A DNA stretch of 64,000 nt from NCBI GenBank assembly GCA_017303755.1, contig JAFLBS010000001.1, positions 992,001 through 1,056,000 on the forward strand, in the 5' to 3' direction. The notes below the pieces were generated by a model, which had not been told where the DNA came from, searched no databases, and worked only from the letters and a program-made list of their open reading frames with translations. Origin of the DNA: Flavobacteriales bacterium. GTDB lineage: Bacteria; Bacteroidota; Bacteroidia; Flavobacteriales; Flavobacteriaceae. The position numbers were made by a program, and so were the translations under genes. Below, in pieces: positions 19,835 to 30,053 of this stretch; position 1 is the first letter of the stretch, and each line of letters starts with the position of its first letter.

Positions 19835-20707
19835 ATGAAAAAGATAATTGGTATAGTTTCATTATTGGTATTTGCAGTTTCATTCGTTTCTTGTGAAGAT
19901 TCGGATGATACTTTGGGCGAACCAAAATTAATTTTCAAATTCAAATTGGATCCTACTCAAGCACGACTTAATAATTTAGGTCAAATTGCCGCAATTCCAC
20001 CAGGTCATGCAGGACAATCGCCCGTTTTTAATGGAATTTCTTCCAATTATATTGAAATGGCGCCATTAAATACTACGCTTTTAGGTCAAGGTCAGGTTTT
20101 GTACCACGGACCAGAAACTACGGTTGGTGGTGCAACAGCAATCGATTTTAGTCAGGCCAAAATTGTGGGTGACGATGAGGTTTTTATAGAAATTCCGCTT
20201 CGTTATGTTCAACCCGGAACGTACCGTTGGATGAGAGTCTCACTTTCGTATCAAAACTATCAAATTTCAGTTCGTGAAGCTGGAACTGATTACACTGGAA
20301 CTTTAGCGAGTTTTGTTGGTTACAACACCTACATAGGTTCGTTCAACATCGGAACTCACGCCTTTGATGTCAATGCGAATAAATTACAAGGTTATTGGGC
20401 TTTTGCTTTGAATGATTTTGATTATGCAACTTCAGGACAAGCGCCAGTTGGAGCCACAACAGTTCCTAATCCACTTTGGAATACTTCTCCAATTCCTGAC
20501 GGATCTTGTGTGGTTACAGGTAATTTCTTTGAGCCATTAGTAATTGATGACAATGAGAAAAAAGATATTGTGGTAACTTTATCCTTATCAACCAACAAAA
20601 GTTTCGAATGGATTGACGGAAACAACAACGGAAAGTATGAACCAAGTCTAGGAGAAACAGTAGTTGATATGGGATTAAGAGGAATGATTCCAACTTACAC
20701 TAGATAG
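19835..20707 (+). CDS. MbnP-like or unknown lipoprotein, 290 residues
   Basis: A lipoprotein: the signal peptide MKKIIGIVSLLVFAVSFVSC ends in a lipobox and is followed by the acidic EDSDDTLGE stretch common in surface lipoproteins of Bacteroidota. The rest is beta-rich with many Gly and Pro residues, no cysteine pattern, and no motif I recognise with confidence. The frame opens at 19781 but the signal peptide fixes the ATG at 19835. A TACTTTTG box at 19776-19783 could be its promoter, though the -33 TTG is missing. The function is unknown; any link to copper-binding MbnP proteins is only a guess from the overall texture. Confidence 0.6.
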   Translation: MKKIIGIVSLLVFAVSFVSCEDSDDTLGEPKLIFKFKLDPTQARLNNLGQIAAIPPGHAGQSPVFNGISSNYIEMAPLNTTLLGQGQVLYHGPETTVGGATAIDFSQAKIVGDDEVFIEIPLRYVQPGTYRWMRVSLSYQNYQISVREAGTDYTGTLASFVGYNTYIGSFNIGTHAFDVNANKLQGYWAFALNDFDYATSGQAPVGATTVPNPLWNTSPIPDGSCVVTGNFFEPLVIDDNEKKDIVVTLSLSTNKSFEWIDGNNNGKYEPSLGETVVDMGLRGMIPTYTR

Positions 20708-20806
20708 TTTTGTTTAGCCTTTTGATTTAAAAACGGCATTATAATTTGTTGATAATCAACAACTGTTAAACTCACTTTAAATTGATTATAAATTATAACG
20801 AAAAGG

Positions 20807-20837
20807 TTGTAGTTAATGTCAAATAGCTGTATTTTTG
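20807..20837 (+). promoter_or_regulatory. Promoter of the sdhCAB operon
   Basis: TTG at 20807-20809, 20-bp spacer, then TATTTTTG at 20830-20837, matching the Bacteroidota consensus. The sdhC ATG is 32 bp further on. Confidence 0.7.
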
Positions 20838-20868
20838 TTTGATTTTTTTAAACAAATTATTCAAAAAT

Positions 20869-21534
20869 ATGGCAAAATCTACTTTATTGAGTTCGTCCAT
20901 TGCTAGGAAAGTCGCCATGGCGCTTTCTGGACTTTTTTTAATTTCCTTTTTATCACTTCACTTCTTTATTAATTTTATTTCTGTTATCGACCAAGATACC
21001 TTCAACGAATTTTCTCATTTCATGGGAAATAACGGGTTGATTCAGTTCGTGATGCAACCAATTCTAGTTGCTGGAGTTGTTTTTCACTTTGTAATGGGAT
21101 TCATTTTAGAACTCCAAAACCGCAAAGCAAGACCGGTTCAGTATGCTAAATTCAACGGCGCAGCCAATTCATCTTGGGCATCCAGAAACATGATTATTTC
21201 AGGAATGGTAGTTTTAGCATTCTTAGGATTACACTTCTACGACTTCTGGATTCCAGAAATGATGTACAAATACGTAGACCAAATGCCAATCGACGAAACC
21301 CGTTACTACTGGGAAATGGTGCACAAATTCGAAAGTCCAGTTCGTGTCGGATTGTATTGTTTATCATTTGTTTTATTGTCATTACACTTGTGGCACGGAT
21401 TCAACTCGTCGTTCCAATCCGTTGGTTTCAACAACAAGTTTTCAAAGTCATTACACAAATTAGGATACGCATTTGCGATAATTGTTCCTTTCGGATTCAT
21501 TTTCATCGCATTATTTCATCATTTTAATAATTAA
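20869..21534 (+). CDS. sdhC: Succinate dehydrogenase cytochrome b subunit (type B)
   Basis: A 221-residue membrane anchor carrying two haems in type B succinate:menaquinone oxidoreductases. Five hydrophobic segments are seen, starting with [20 protein letters not shown] and ending with [19 protein letters not shown]. Conserved histidines for haem occur in [20 protein letters not shown] and LHLWHGF. The frame opens at 20839 but [15 protein letters not shown] at 20869 is the usual N-terminus. sdhA begins 5 bp after its stop; no separate SdhD is needed in type B enzymes. Confidence 0.93.
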   Translation: MAKSTLLSSSIARKVAMALSGLFLISFLSLHFFINFISVIDQDTFNEFSHFMGNNGLIQFVMQPILVAGVVFHFVMGFILELQNRKARPVQYAKFNGAANSSWASRNMIISGMVVLAFLGLHFYDFWIPEMMYKYVDQMPIDETRYYWEMVHKFESPVRVGLYCLSFVLLSLHLWHGFNSSFQSVGFNNKFSKSLHKLGYAFAIIVPFGFIFIALFHHFNN

Positions 21535-21539
21535 TATCT

Positions 21540-23549
21540 ATGAAATTAGATTCTAAAATACCAGAAGGACACATTTCACAGAAATGGACCGATTATAAAG
21601 ATCATTTAAAATTAGTTGCTCCCAACAATAGACCCAAAATTGATATTATTGTAGTAGGAACAGGATTGGCTGGCGCTTCTGCCGCTGCTTCTCTTGGCGA
21701 AATGGGCTATAATGTAAAAGCATTTTGTTTTCAAGATTCGCCTCGTCGTGCACACTCAATTGCAGCTCAAGGTGGAATCAACGCAGCCAAAAATTACCAA
21801 AATGACGGAGATAGTACATTCCGTTTGTTTTACGATACCATCAAAGGTGGTGATTACAGAGCACGTGAAGCCAACGTTCACCGTTTAGCAGAAGTTTCGA
21901 GTAATATCATCGACCAGTGTGTAGCGCAAGGTGTTCCTTTTGCTCGTGATTATGGAGGATTATTAGACAACCGTTCGTTTGGTGGAACACAAGTACAACG
22001 TACATTCTACGCTGCTGGACAAACCGGACAACAATTGTTACTTGGAGCGTATTCAGCTTTATCAAGACAAATTGGTTTAGGTCGTGTAAAAATGTACAAC
22101 CGTCACGAAATGCTTGATTTAGTAAAAGTAGACGGCAAAGCACGCGGAATCATCGCTCGTAACTTAGTGACAGGCGAAATCGAACGTCATTCAGCTCACG
22201 CAGTAATCATTGCTTCTGGAGGTTACGGAAACGTATATTTCCTTTCTACCAATGCAATGGGAAGTAACGTAACGGCTGGTTGGAAAGTACACAAACAAGG
22301 TGCGTTATTTGCTAATCCTTGTTACGTACAAATTCACCCAACATGTATTCCAGTTCACGGAACTAATCAATCCAAATTAACCTTGATGTCTGAGTCGTTA
22401 AGAAACTCCGGACGTATTTGGGTGCCTAAGAAAAAAGAAGATGCTGAAGCAATTCGTGCTGGTAAATTAAAACCGACTCAAATTGCTGAAGAAGATAGAG
22501 ATTATTACTTAGAAAGACGTTATCCTGCGTTTGGTAACTTGGTGCCACGTGACGTAGCTTCAAGAGCAGCCAAAGAGCGTTGTGATGCAGGTTACGGAAT
22601 CGAAGCTAACGATACCAACGAAGGTGTTTATCTTGATTTCTCTACTGAAATCCAAAACAAAGGAAAGCAAGCAGCGTACGCTAAAGGAAATCACAATCCA
22701 ACTCCAGAAGAAATCACCAAGTTAGGAAAACAATGGTTGGAAGAAAAATACGGTAACTTGTTTACCATGTACCAAAAAATTACCGACGAAAATCCATACG
22801 AAACACCAATGAAAATCTATCCTGCGGTGCATTACACTATGGGTGGCGTTTGGGTAGATTACAACTTACAATCTACGATTCCAGGTTGTTTCGTGGCGGG
22901 TGAAGCGAATTTCTCTGATCACGGTGCCAACCGATTAGGAGCTTCTGCTTTGATGCAAGGTTTAGCTGATGGCTATTTTGTATTGCCTTACACAGTTTCT
23001 GATTATTTGGCAGATGATATTCGTACAGGTAAAATCCCAACTGATTCTCCTGAATTTGAGGAAGCAGAGAACAGAGTGAAAGACACCATTAATAAATTCT
23101 TAAACAATAACGGAACTAAAACGGTAGATCACTTCCACAAACGCTTAGGATTAATCATGTGGAACAAAGTAGGTATGGGAAGAAATGCTCAAGGTTTAAC
23201 CGAAGCCATTTCAGAAATTGCTGCATTAAAAGAAGAATTCTATAAAGATGTTTATGTGCCAGGTAGCGCAGACGAATTGAATCCTGAGTTAGAAAAAGCA
23301 CTTCGTGTTGCCGATTTTATGGATTTAGGTCAATTAATGGCAATGGACGGTTTACAACGTAAAGAATCGTGTGGTGGTCACTTCCGTGAAGAATACCAAG
23401 ACGCAGAAGGCGAAACATTACGTGACGACGAAAACTTCAAATTTGTAGGCGCATGGGAATACAAAGGCGACGACATCAGCAAATCAGAACTTCATAAAGA
23501 AGAATTGAAATACGAGTTTATCAAAATTGCAGCTAGAAATTACAAATAA
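21540..23549 (+). CDS. sdhA: Succinate dehydrogenase flavoprotein subunit
   Basis: A 669-residue flavoprotein that oxidises succinate to fumarate. The FAD-binding [17 protein letters not shown] is at about residues 39-55, and the covalently flavinylated histidine is H72 in [13 protein letters not shown]. Substrate and catalytic residues are in HPTCIP and in the [19 protein letters not shown] segment. The size (~670) is that of the Bacteroidota type B enzyme. It is the middle gene of sdhCAB. Confidence 0.96.
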   Translation: MKLDSKIPEGHISQKWTDYKDHLKLVAPNNRPKIDIIVVGTGLAGASAAASLGEMGYNVKAFCFQDSPRRAHSIAAQGGINAAKNYQNDGDSTFRLFYDTIKGGDYRAREANVHRLAEVSSNIIDQCVAQGVPFARDYGGLLDNRSFGGTQVQRTFYAAGQTGQQLLLGAYSALSRQIGLGRVKMYNRHEMLDLVKVDGKARGIIARNLVTGEIERHSAHAVIIASGGYGNVYFLSTNAMGSNVTAGWKVHKQGALFANPCYVQIHPTCIPVHGTNQSKLTLMSESLRNSGRIWVPKKKEDAEAIRAGKLKPTQIAEEDRDYYLERRYPAFGNLVPRDVASRAAKERCDAGYGIEANDTNEGVYLDFSTEIQNKGKQAAYAKGNHNPTPEEITKLGKQWLEEKYGNLFTMYQKITDENPYETPMKIYPAVHYTMGGVWVDYNLQSTIPGCFVAGEANFSDHGANRLGASALMQGLADGYFVLPYTVSDYLADDIRTGKIPTDSPEFEEAENRVKDTINKFLNNNGTKTVDHFHKRLGLIMWNKVGMGRNAQGLTEAISEIAALKEEFYKDVYVPGSADELNPELEKALRVADFMDLGQLMAMDGLQRKESCGGHFREEYQDAEGETLRDDENFKFVGAWEYKGDDISKSELHKEELKYEFIKIAARNYK

Positions 23550-23557
23550 TTAGAACT

Positions 23558-24319
23558 ATGTCTTCAGCAAAAAACATCAATATAAACCTTAAAATTTGGC
23601 GTCAAAAAAACGCTCAATCAAAAGGAAGCATGGAAACTTACAAATTAGATAATGTTTCTACTGCCAGTTCGTTTTTGGAAATGTTAGACCAATTAAACGA
23701 GCAATTAGTAAACGATCGCAAAGAACCAATCGCCTTCGATCACGATTGTCGTGAAGGAATTTGCGGAATGTGTTCTCTGTACATCAACGGTCGTGCTCAC
23801 GGTCCAGATACCGGAATCACAACGTGTCAATTGCACATGAGAATGTTCAACGACGGCGATACCATCTATGTTGAACCATGGAGAAGTAAAGCATTCCCAG
23901 TAATCAAAGATTTAGTAGTAGATAGAAGCGCGTTTGATCGTATTCAACAAGCTGGAGGTTTCGTATCTGTAAATACTTCAGGTAGAACTATGGACGCTAA
24001 CGCGATTCCAGTTCCAAAACACGACGCCGATAAATCGTTCGAAGCGGCCGCTTGTATCGGTTGCGGAGCTTGTGTAGCAACTTGTAAAAATGGTTCAGCT
24101 ATGCTTTTCGTAGGTGCAAAAGTATCGCAATACGCTCTTCTTCCTCAAGGAAAAGTTGAAGCAACGCAACGTGTGCTCAACATGGTGCGCCAAATGGACG
24201 AAGAAGGTTTCGGAAACTGTACCAACACAGGTGCCTGCGAAATCGAATGTCCAAAAGGAATTTCACTCGAAAATATAGCTCGCATGAACCGTGAATATTT
24301 AGCGGCTAGTATGAAATAA
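23558..24319 (+). CDS. sdhB: Succinate dehydrogenase iron-sulphur subunit
   Basis: A 253-residue electron-transfer subunit linking SdhA to the haem anchor. The [2Fe-2S] cluster ligands are in CREGICGMC and the Cys of GITTCQ, and the [4Fe-4S] and [3Fe-4S] ligands are in [11 protein letters not shown] and [15 protein letters not shown]. It begins 8 bp after sdhA and ends the operon, followed by a terminator. Confidence 0.96.
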   Translation: MSSAKNININLKIWRQKNAQSKGSMETYKLDNVSTASSFLEMLDQLNEQLVNDRKEPIAFDHDCREGICGMCSLYINGRAHGPDTGITTCQLHMRMFNDGDTIYVEPWRSKAFPVIKDLVVDRSAFDRIQQAGGFVSVNTSGRTMDANAIPVPKHDADKSFEAAACIGCGACVATCKNGSAMLFVGAKVSQYALLPQGKVEATQRVLNMVRQMDEEGFGNCTNTGACEIECPKGISLENIARMNREYLAASMK

Positions 24320-24343
24320 AAGAATAAAATTAATTTTATACCA

Positions 24344-24378
24344 ACCCTCACAGAGTTCCAAACTCTGAGAGGGTTTTT
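24344..24378 (+). terminator. Terminator of the sdhCAB operon
   Basis: ACCCTCACAGAGTT pairs with AACTCTGAGAGGGT (one mismatch) around a 3-base loop, followed by a run of T. Confidence 0.85.
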
Positions 24379-24402
24379 TATTTAAAAAAGATTGTAATAA
24401 TT

Positions 24403-24535
24403 GGGGCGTTCCCCAGTTGCAGCAATTCGGTAATTATAGACAGCAATTTCTTGGCAACTGCGTCAGGCTGTCCGTTGCAAGTCCTCGCTTCGTCGTTCCT
24501 CCTTGCTGTGGGCTTTTCACTTCCATCCTTAACGC
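24403..24535 (+). repeat. Dispersed repeat family B, copy 1
   Basis: Starts GGGGCGTTCCCC and ends TTCCATCCTTAACGC, with an internal GTCAGGCTGTCCG and a CTTCGTCG segment. A second copy with the same ends lies at 51956-52099. It is read as an N-terminal extension by a naive gene model of the GH92 gene. Confidence 0.7.
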
Positions 24536-24569
24536 AAAATTTACTATATTTGAACTTCATTTTTATATT

Positions 24570-27413
24570 ATGAGAAAAGTACTTCTTTCCACTTTTTTAC
24601 TGTTTTCAGTAGCAGTTTTCAGCCAAAATAACGCTCAATACGTCAATCCGTTCATCGGAACAGGCGGTCATGGTCATACCTATCCTGGAGCAACAGTGCC
24701 ATTCGGAATGGTACAACTCTCACCCGATACACGCATCGATGGCAGTTGGGACGGTTGTTCAGGTTATCACTACGACGATAAACTCATCTACGGATTTTCA
24801 CATACTCACCTAAACGGAACTGGTTGCACCGATTATGGAGATATTATGCTTATGCCAACCATGGGCGATCCCAATTTGTCTCCAAAAGAATATGCTTCCT
24901 CGTTTTCTCACAACAACGAAAAAGCAACTGCTGGATTTTATTCGGTAAAGCTCGATAAACACAATATCGATGTCAATTTGACCACTTCAACACGCGTTGG
25001 TTTTCATCAATATACTTTTAATAATGCGGGTCAAGCTAACATTATACTCGATTTAAACCATAGAGATAAATTGCTATATGGCGATGTGAAAATCATCAAC
25101 AGTACAACCATCCAAATTCTAAGAAGAAGCGAAGCGTGGGCCAAAGATCAATACGTTTACGCTCAAATCGAATTCAGCGTTCCGATGAAAATAACTAATC
25201 TTCGCACCATCGGATTTGTACCAGCCAAAACTACCGATACATTCTTTTCAGGAACACAACTAGCATTGAGTTTTTCCAAACAAGTCAAAAAAGGAGAACA
25301 AATTTTAATCAAAGTGGCGCTTTCTCCAACCAGTTACGAAGGCGCAAAACTGAACAGTTCTGAAATCAAAGGATGGGATTTTGCTCAGGTAAAAAAAGCT
25401 GCAGAACAACTCTGGAACAAAGAATTATCCAAAATTCAAATCACCGAAACTGATAAAAATAAATTAGCTATTTTCTATACTGCGTTGTATCATACCATGT
25501 CGCAACCCAACATTGCTCAAGACATCGATGGTAAATACCGCGGTCGTGACAATAAAGTCCATAACGGCGAAGGATTTGATTATTACACCGTATTCTCACT
25601 TTGGGATACGTTTCGTGGCGCACATCCATTGTACACTTTAATTGATAAAAAACGCACTTCCGATTACATTAACACCTTCATCAAACAATTCGAACAAGGG
25701 GGACGATTACCCGTTTGGGAACTTTCTTCCAACGAAACCGATTGTATGATTGGGTATCATTCGGTTTCCGTAATGGCCGATGCTATGGCAAAAGGAATCA
25801 CAGGTTTTGACTACGAAAAAGCATTTCAAGCCGCCAAACATTCGGCAATGCTCGATCATTTGGGTTTAAAAGCCTACAAAAGCCAAGGTTTCATTTCGAT
25901 GGACGACGAACACGAAAGTGTTTCTAAAACTGTTGAATACGCTTACGACGATTGGTGTATTGCTCAAATGGCACAAATTCTCAATAAAAAAGAAGACTAC
26001 GAGTATTTCATGAAACGTTCTCAAAGTTGGAAAAATGTCTTCGATTGGAACACAGGTTTTATGCGACCAAAGAAAAACGGCGGTTGGGACAAACCCTTCG
26101 ACCCAAAAGAAATCAACAATAATTTCACAGAAGGAAACAGTTGGCAATACTCATTCTTTGTACCTCAAGACATTCCAGGAATGATTGAAGCGTACGGCGG
26201 TGCAGCAAAATTTGAAGCCAAACTCGATGAAATGTTCAACAGTGAGAGCAAAACAACAGGTCGCGAACAAGTAGACGTAACCGGATTAATCGGTCAGTAT
26301 GCGCACGGAAACGAACCAAGTCACCACATGACCTATTTGTACAATTACATTGACAAACCTGAAAAAACCAACGAAAAAGTAAAGTACATTTTAGATAATT
26401 TCTATAAAAACTCACCTGATGGATTGATAGGAAACGAAGATTGCGGTCAAATGAGTGCTTGGTATGTGTTGAGTTCGATGGGAATTTACAATGTAACACC
26501 TGGTCAAAAAGAGTGGACTACAACAAAATCTTATTTTACCAATATTAAAGTGAATTTTGAAAATAAATCATCTAAAACCATTTCAAAAGAAACATCGGAT
26601 TATGAATTGAGACGATTTGATAAGTTTACACAAAATGATGTTTTACCAGCAGTTGAAACCGAAAAATTATCGTACAGCTCGATAATTCCAGTTCCAGTTA
26701 TTATCGCCGAAAGCAAATCATTTAAAGATCAGTTGAAAATTGAAATCAATTCTCAAAACATAAATGATAAAATTTATTATTTAATTTCTGTTAAGGATGC
26801 AGATTATTCAAAGGTGAAAAGAACTTATATTCTTTATGAAAAACCATTTTTTATTGAAGCCACTTCAACTATACACGCTAATATTAAAAAAGGGAATAGT
26901 GAAAGTCAAACCATTTATGCTACTTTTTACAAAAAACCCAACGATTACACCATCAACATCCAATCGAAATACGATCCGCAATACCACGCTGGCGGATCAG
27001 ACGGATTATTAGATGGTATTCACGGTACCGAAAACTGGCGTAAAGGCGATTGGCAAGGCTACCAAAAGCAAGATTTCGAATGCGTTATTGACCGAAAAGA
27101 AACTTCACCTATTCAATCAATAAGTGCCAATTTTTTACAAGATCAACGTTCGTGGATTTTAATGCCAACCAAAGTAGAGTATTACATTTCAAATGATAAC
27201 ATCAATTTTACTTTAGTGGAAACCATAGTCAATAAAATCGACCCAAAACACGACGAAAGCATTACGCAATCTTTTGATTCTAAAAAGGCAATTTCATCAG
27301 CGCGTTACATCAAAGTAAAAGCTTACAATTTCGGCAAACTACCCGAATGGCATTTGGGTTATCCTTATGATGGTGATGCCTATATTTTTATTGATGAAAT
27401 AACTATTAAATAA
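24570..27413 (+). CDS. Secreted GH92 alpha-mannosidase with C-terminal sugar-binding-like domain
   Basis: A 947-residue exported exo-alpha-mannosidase of glycoside hydrolase family 92, calcium dependent, acting on mannose-rich glycans outside the cytoplasm. A signal peptide (MRKVLLSTFLLFSVAVFSQ) precedes the family signature FIGTGGHGHTYPGATVPFGM. The catalytic domain carries the HSVSVMADAMAKG, TEGNSWQYSFFVPQD and GNEDCGQMSAWYVLS segments. Residues from about 810 to the end form a beta-sandwich resembling F5/8 type C domains (HAGGSDGLLDGIHGTENWR), an addition to the minimal enzyme. The ATG at 24570 follows a TATATTTG box at 24545-24552; the longer frame from 24417 is repeat DNA. Confidence 0.92.
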   Translation: MRKVLLSTFLLFSVAVFSQNNAQYVNPFIGTGGHGHTYPGATVPFGMVQLSPDTRIDGSWDGCSGYHYDDKLIYGFSHTHLNGTGCTDYGDIMLMPTMGDPNLSPKEYASSFSHNNEKATAGFYSVKLDKHNIDVNLTTSTRVGFHQYTFNNAGQANIILDLNHRDKLLYGDVKIINSTTIQILRRSEAWAKDQYVYAQIEFSVPMKITNLRTIGFVPAKTTDTFFSGTQLALSFSKQVKKGEQILIKVALSPTSYEGAKLNSSEIKGWDFAQVKKAAEQLWNKELSKIQITETDKNKLAIFYTALYHTMSQPNIAQDIDGKYRGRDNKVHNGEGFDYYTVFSLWDTFRGAHPLYTLIDKKRTSDYINTFIKQFEQGGRLPVWELSSNETDCMIGYHSVSVMADAMAKGITGFDYEKAFQAAKHSAMLDHLGLKAYKSQGFISMDDEHESVSKTVEYAYDDWCIAQMAQILNKKEDYEYFMKRSQSWKNVFDWNTGFMRPKKNGGWDKPFDPKEINNNFTEGNSWQYSFFVPQDIPGMIEAYGGAAKFEAKLDEMFNSESKTTGREQVDVTGLIGQYAHGNEPSHHMTYLYNYIDKPEKTNEKVKYILDNFYKNSPDGLIGNEDCGQMSAWYVLSSMGIYNVTPGQKEWTTTKSYFTNIKVNFENKSSKTISKETSDYELRRFDKFTQNDVLPAVETEKLSYSSIIPVPVIIAESKSFKDQLKIEINSQNINDKIYYLISVKDADYSKVKRTYILYEKPFFIEATSTIHANIKKGNSESQTIYATFYKKPNDYTINIQSKYDPQYHAGGSDGLLDGIHGTENWRKGDWQGYQKQDFECVIDRKETSPIQSISANFLQDQRSWILMPTKVEYYISNDNINFTLVETIVNKIDPKHDESITQSFDSKKAISSARYIKVKAYNFGKLPEWHLGYPYDGDAYIFIDEITIK

Positions 27414-27472
27414 AATCCGCGAAAACCCGCGTTTTCACAAAGTGAATCCGTTTCATCCGCGTTCCAATAATT

Positions 27473-28237
27473 ATGAAAACTGCCTTAATCCAAACGTCAT
27501 TATTTTGGGAAAACCCCAATAAAAACAGAGCTTATCTTATCGAAAAGATAAACTCTATTTCGCAATATGTCGATTTGATTGTGTTGCCCGAAATGTTCAC
27601 GTCTGGCTTTACTATGAATCCAAAAAACGTTGCCGAAACCATGCAAGGCGAAACGATTTTATGGTTAAAAGAAACGGCAAAAACTAAAAATTGTGCCATC
27701 ACAGGAAGCTTGGTTATTGAAGAAAATGGCAACTATTACAACCGTTTGGTTTTTGTGTTTCCATCAGGTGAAATTCAGCACTATGATAAGCGTCATTTAT
27801 TCACTTTAGCAGGCGAAGACAAAGTCTATACTTCAGGAAAAGACAAATTGATTGTAGATTACAAAGGATTCAAAATTTGTCCACTTATTTGCTACGACTT
27901 GCGTTTTCCAGTTTTTTCTAGAAATGTAGAAAATTATGATGTTCTAATTTATGTCGCCAATTGGCCCAAACCACGAGTAAATGCTTGGGATATTTTGCTC
28001 AAAGCTCGCGCGGTAGAAAACATGAGTTATGCAGTTGGCGTCAATCGTGTTGGTGTTGATGACAATAATTTAGAATATGTTGGTCATTCGCAAGCGGTTG
28101 ATTTCTTTGGGAATTACATCCAAGAACCTCAAGAAACGGAAGGAATTTTTATCGTTCAATTCGACAAAGAAAAACTACTCGAAACCCGAAGTAAGTTCGC
28201 TTTTTTAAACGACAAAGACCAATTTACACTTCATTAA
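27473..28237 (+). CDS. Omega-amidase / nitrilase-family hydrolase (YafV-like)
   Basis: A 254-residue carbon-nitrogen hydrolase, probably hydrolysing alpha-ketoglutaramate or alpha-ketosuccinamate as the YafV/NIT2 omega-amidases do. The catalytic triad is visible: Glu in LPEMFTSGFTM, Lys in HYDKRHLFTLAGE, and Cys in PLICYDLRFPVFSRN. The length and the FTLAGED segment fit YafV. It follows the mannosidase gene by 59 bp with no clear terminator between them, so cotranscription is possible. Confidence 0.88.
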   Translation: MKTALIQTSLFWENPNKNRAYLIEKINSISQYVDLIVLPEMFTSGFTMNPKNVAETMQGETILWLKETAKTKNCAITGSLVIEENGNYYNRLVFVFPSGEIQHYDKRHLFTLAGEDKVYTSGKDKLIVDYKGFKICPLICYDLRFPVFSRNVENYDVLIYVANWPKPRVNAWDILLKARAVENMSYAVGVNRVGVDDNNLEYVGHSQAVDFFGNYIQEPQETEGIFIVQFDKEKLLETRSKFAFLNDKDQFTLH

Positions 28238-28274
28238 GATTTCTGTTATTGTGTTTCAACAGCAACCTCATATA

Positions 28275-28300
28275 TCTTAAATGTCTTACAGGGTTCAAAA
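28275..28300 (+). repeat. Dispersed repeat family C, partial copy
   Basis: TCTTAAATGTCTTACAGGG followed by TTCAAAA, a variant of the family C core ACCTTAAATGCCTTATATGG-TTCAAAA found at 39988-40014, 42302-42328 and 50041-50067. Confidence 0.55.
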
Positions 28301-28307
28301 ACTAAAC

Positions 28308-29903
28308 TTAATTTTTCAAATCAAACGGTTGCTCTACATCCCAATTGGCGCGAACATCAATTTCTTTTGGGAAATAGATTACTTCTTCCGATTGCCGTTT
28401 TTCCATATAATTTCCGGCATCCCAAACCTTGTTTTTATTGTCGTCGTAAATGATACGAAGCGTATATTTTTTAGGTTCAATTAAATCAAAAAACACGCTG
28501 TTTCCTTTTTCCAAATAAGCACTTTCCAAAACTTCTCCTTTATCGTTAGTGATTTCTACAATCAACGGATAACGATTGATATTTTCTAAAGGAATTCTCA
28601 AATTACCATAATCACTGGTATTCCGGGTAGAAAAAGCGTAATTGAGCGTGTCGTTTTTATTTTCAAAGAAATCTTTAAAAGCGCCAGGTAAAACCTGCAT
28701 TTTGTATTTCTGCAATGGTTTCTTTTCAAAATCAAAAAGCACTTGCTGTTTGAAATTGTCGTATCGTGTAGTAAAAGAAACTTTGGCCGAATCTTTATCC
28801 AAAAGATTGATTTTTGTATTGTCAATTGATACAAGTGGTGTGGTAGAGTTGATTGTAAATTGCTCTCTAAACGCCAAATCACCAACAGTTGGACTATTAA
28901 ACGACAATGAATCTTTCTTCTGGTCTTTTATTTTAACCACAAAATTATTCTTATAATTATTTTGAGTAATAGCAACCGCTAACGAGTCATTTTTCATCTG
29001 TGGAAACCAAACTTGTAAAGAGTCTTTTTTAGGAAGTTTAGTCACTGCTGATGGAACAAAAGTGCCATTTCGAGTCACATCTATTACTACATCTTTCGGA
29101 TTTCCTTCGTAACCGATAACCATGCAATTTCCAGAAACCTGAGTCGGTTTAAACACTTTGAATTTGGGCTGTTCAGTAAATAATTCCAATTCAAAAATAG
29201 TGTCATTCGGAATGGTAACAAAATCTTTTATAAACCCAATTTTGTCTGTTTTTGGGTCGTATTTGTTATTGTTATTGACGTCCTTTAACGCAATCAAACG
29301 GTATTTTCCTTCTTTTAGATTTTCCAATTTTGCAGCCGCAACGCCATCTAAAGTATTGGATATGTAACGCGGAACTTGTTTGTAAATCGTCGAATCATTA
29401 AATGTATCATTTGCCTCATACAACATTACTGAGACAAAAGTGGGCGATTTTACCTCAATCGCATCTTTAATTTTAGCGCCTATTGTCAGCGAATCAATAT
29501 AACTTCCCGTAGAAAAAACATATTTAAATTGATTCAACGCATTGCCTTCGTTATTGTCTTGTATACTTTGTCCAAAATTGAAACTATAAGTAGTATTTGG
29601 GAGTAAAGTGTCTTTCAGTTTTATAGTAATGAATTTGCTTGCATTGTAAGGCAAAACTTCGGGTTTTCGTTCCATCGGAGGCGAAACAATCAATTGTTTG
29701 CTCACGTCTTTCAGTTTTACGTATTCATTAAAATACAACTTGATTTCTTTTCCGTTGAAATTAGTAGCGCCATTTTTAGGCAAACTGCTTCTCATTTCTG
29801 GCGCCAAAGTATCTTTTAAACCACCCGTAATAGATCCTTTTTTGGCACAACTTACAATTACAATGGCCAAAACAATACAAACAGAAAAAAGTGATTTTCG
29901 CAT
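28308..29903 (-). CDS. Lipoprotein with bacterial Ig-like (Big_5) domain
   Basis: A 531-residue lipoprotein exported to the cell envelope. The signal peptide MRKSLFSVCIVLAIVIVSC ends in a lipobox. Residues about 35-135 match the Big_5 Ig-like domain: DTLAPEMRSSLPKNGATNF, then FNEYVKLKDVSKQLIVSPP and LPNTTYSFNFGQSIQDNNEG. The remainder is beta-rich and includes DVNNNNKYDPKTDKIGF and YDDNKNKVWDAGNY turns that look like loose calcium-binding or carboxypeptidase-regulatory-like repeats. This is a widespread flavobacterial envelope protein with no assigned role. Confidence 0.8.
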   Translation of the reverse strand: MRKSLFSVCIVLAIVIVSCAKKGSITGGLKDTLAPEMRSSLPKNGATNFNGKEIKLYFNEYVKLKDVSKQLIVSPPMERKPEVLPYNASKFITIKLKDTLLPNTTYSFNFGQSIQDNNEGNALNQFKYVFSTGSYIDSLTIGAKIKDAIEVKSPTFVSVMLYEANDTFNDSTIYKQVPRYISNTLDGVAAAKLENLKEGKYRLIALKDVNNNNKYDPKTDKIGFIKDFVTIPNDTIFELELFTEQPKFKVFKPTQVSGNCMVIGYEGNPKDVVIDVTRNGTFVPSAVTKLPKKDSLQVWFPQMKNDSLAVAITQNNYKNNFVVKIKDQKKDSLSFNSPTVGDLAFREQFTINSTTPLVSIDNTKINLLDKDSAKVSFTTRYDNFKQQVLFDFEKKPLQKYKMQVLPGAFKDFFENKNDTLNYAFSTRNTSDYGNLRIPLENINRYPLIVEITNDKGEVLESAYLEKGNSVFFDLIEPKKYTLRIIYDDNKNKVWDAGNYMEKRQSEEVIYFPKEIDVRANWDVEQPFDLKN

Positions 29904-30053
29904 ACTAATGGGTTAATAGGCACAAAATAACAATTATAATTTCTCTAATCGAAATATTTTAAGCAATTATTAATAGTATTCAATAATTTTTACTACTCAT
30001 CTATTTTCACATCGAAAAATATGTAATTTTAACGCTCAATTCTAGACTGTATT

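Noticed and set aside
24403-24535. Insertion sequence or transposase remnant
   Set aside because: The element is only 133 bp, with no transposase reading frame or terminal inverted repeats of the IS kind; treated as a dispersed repeat.
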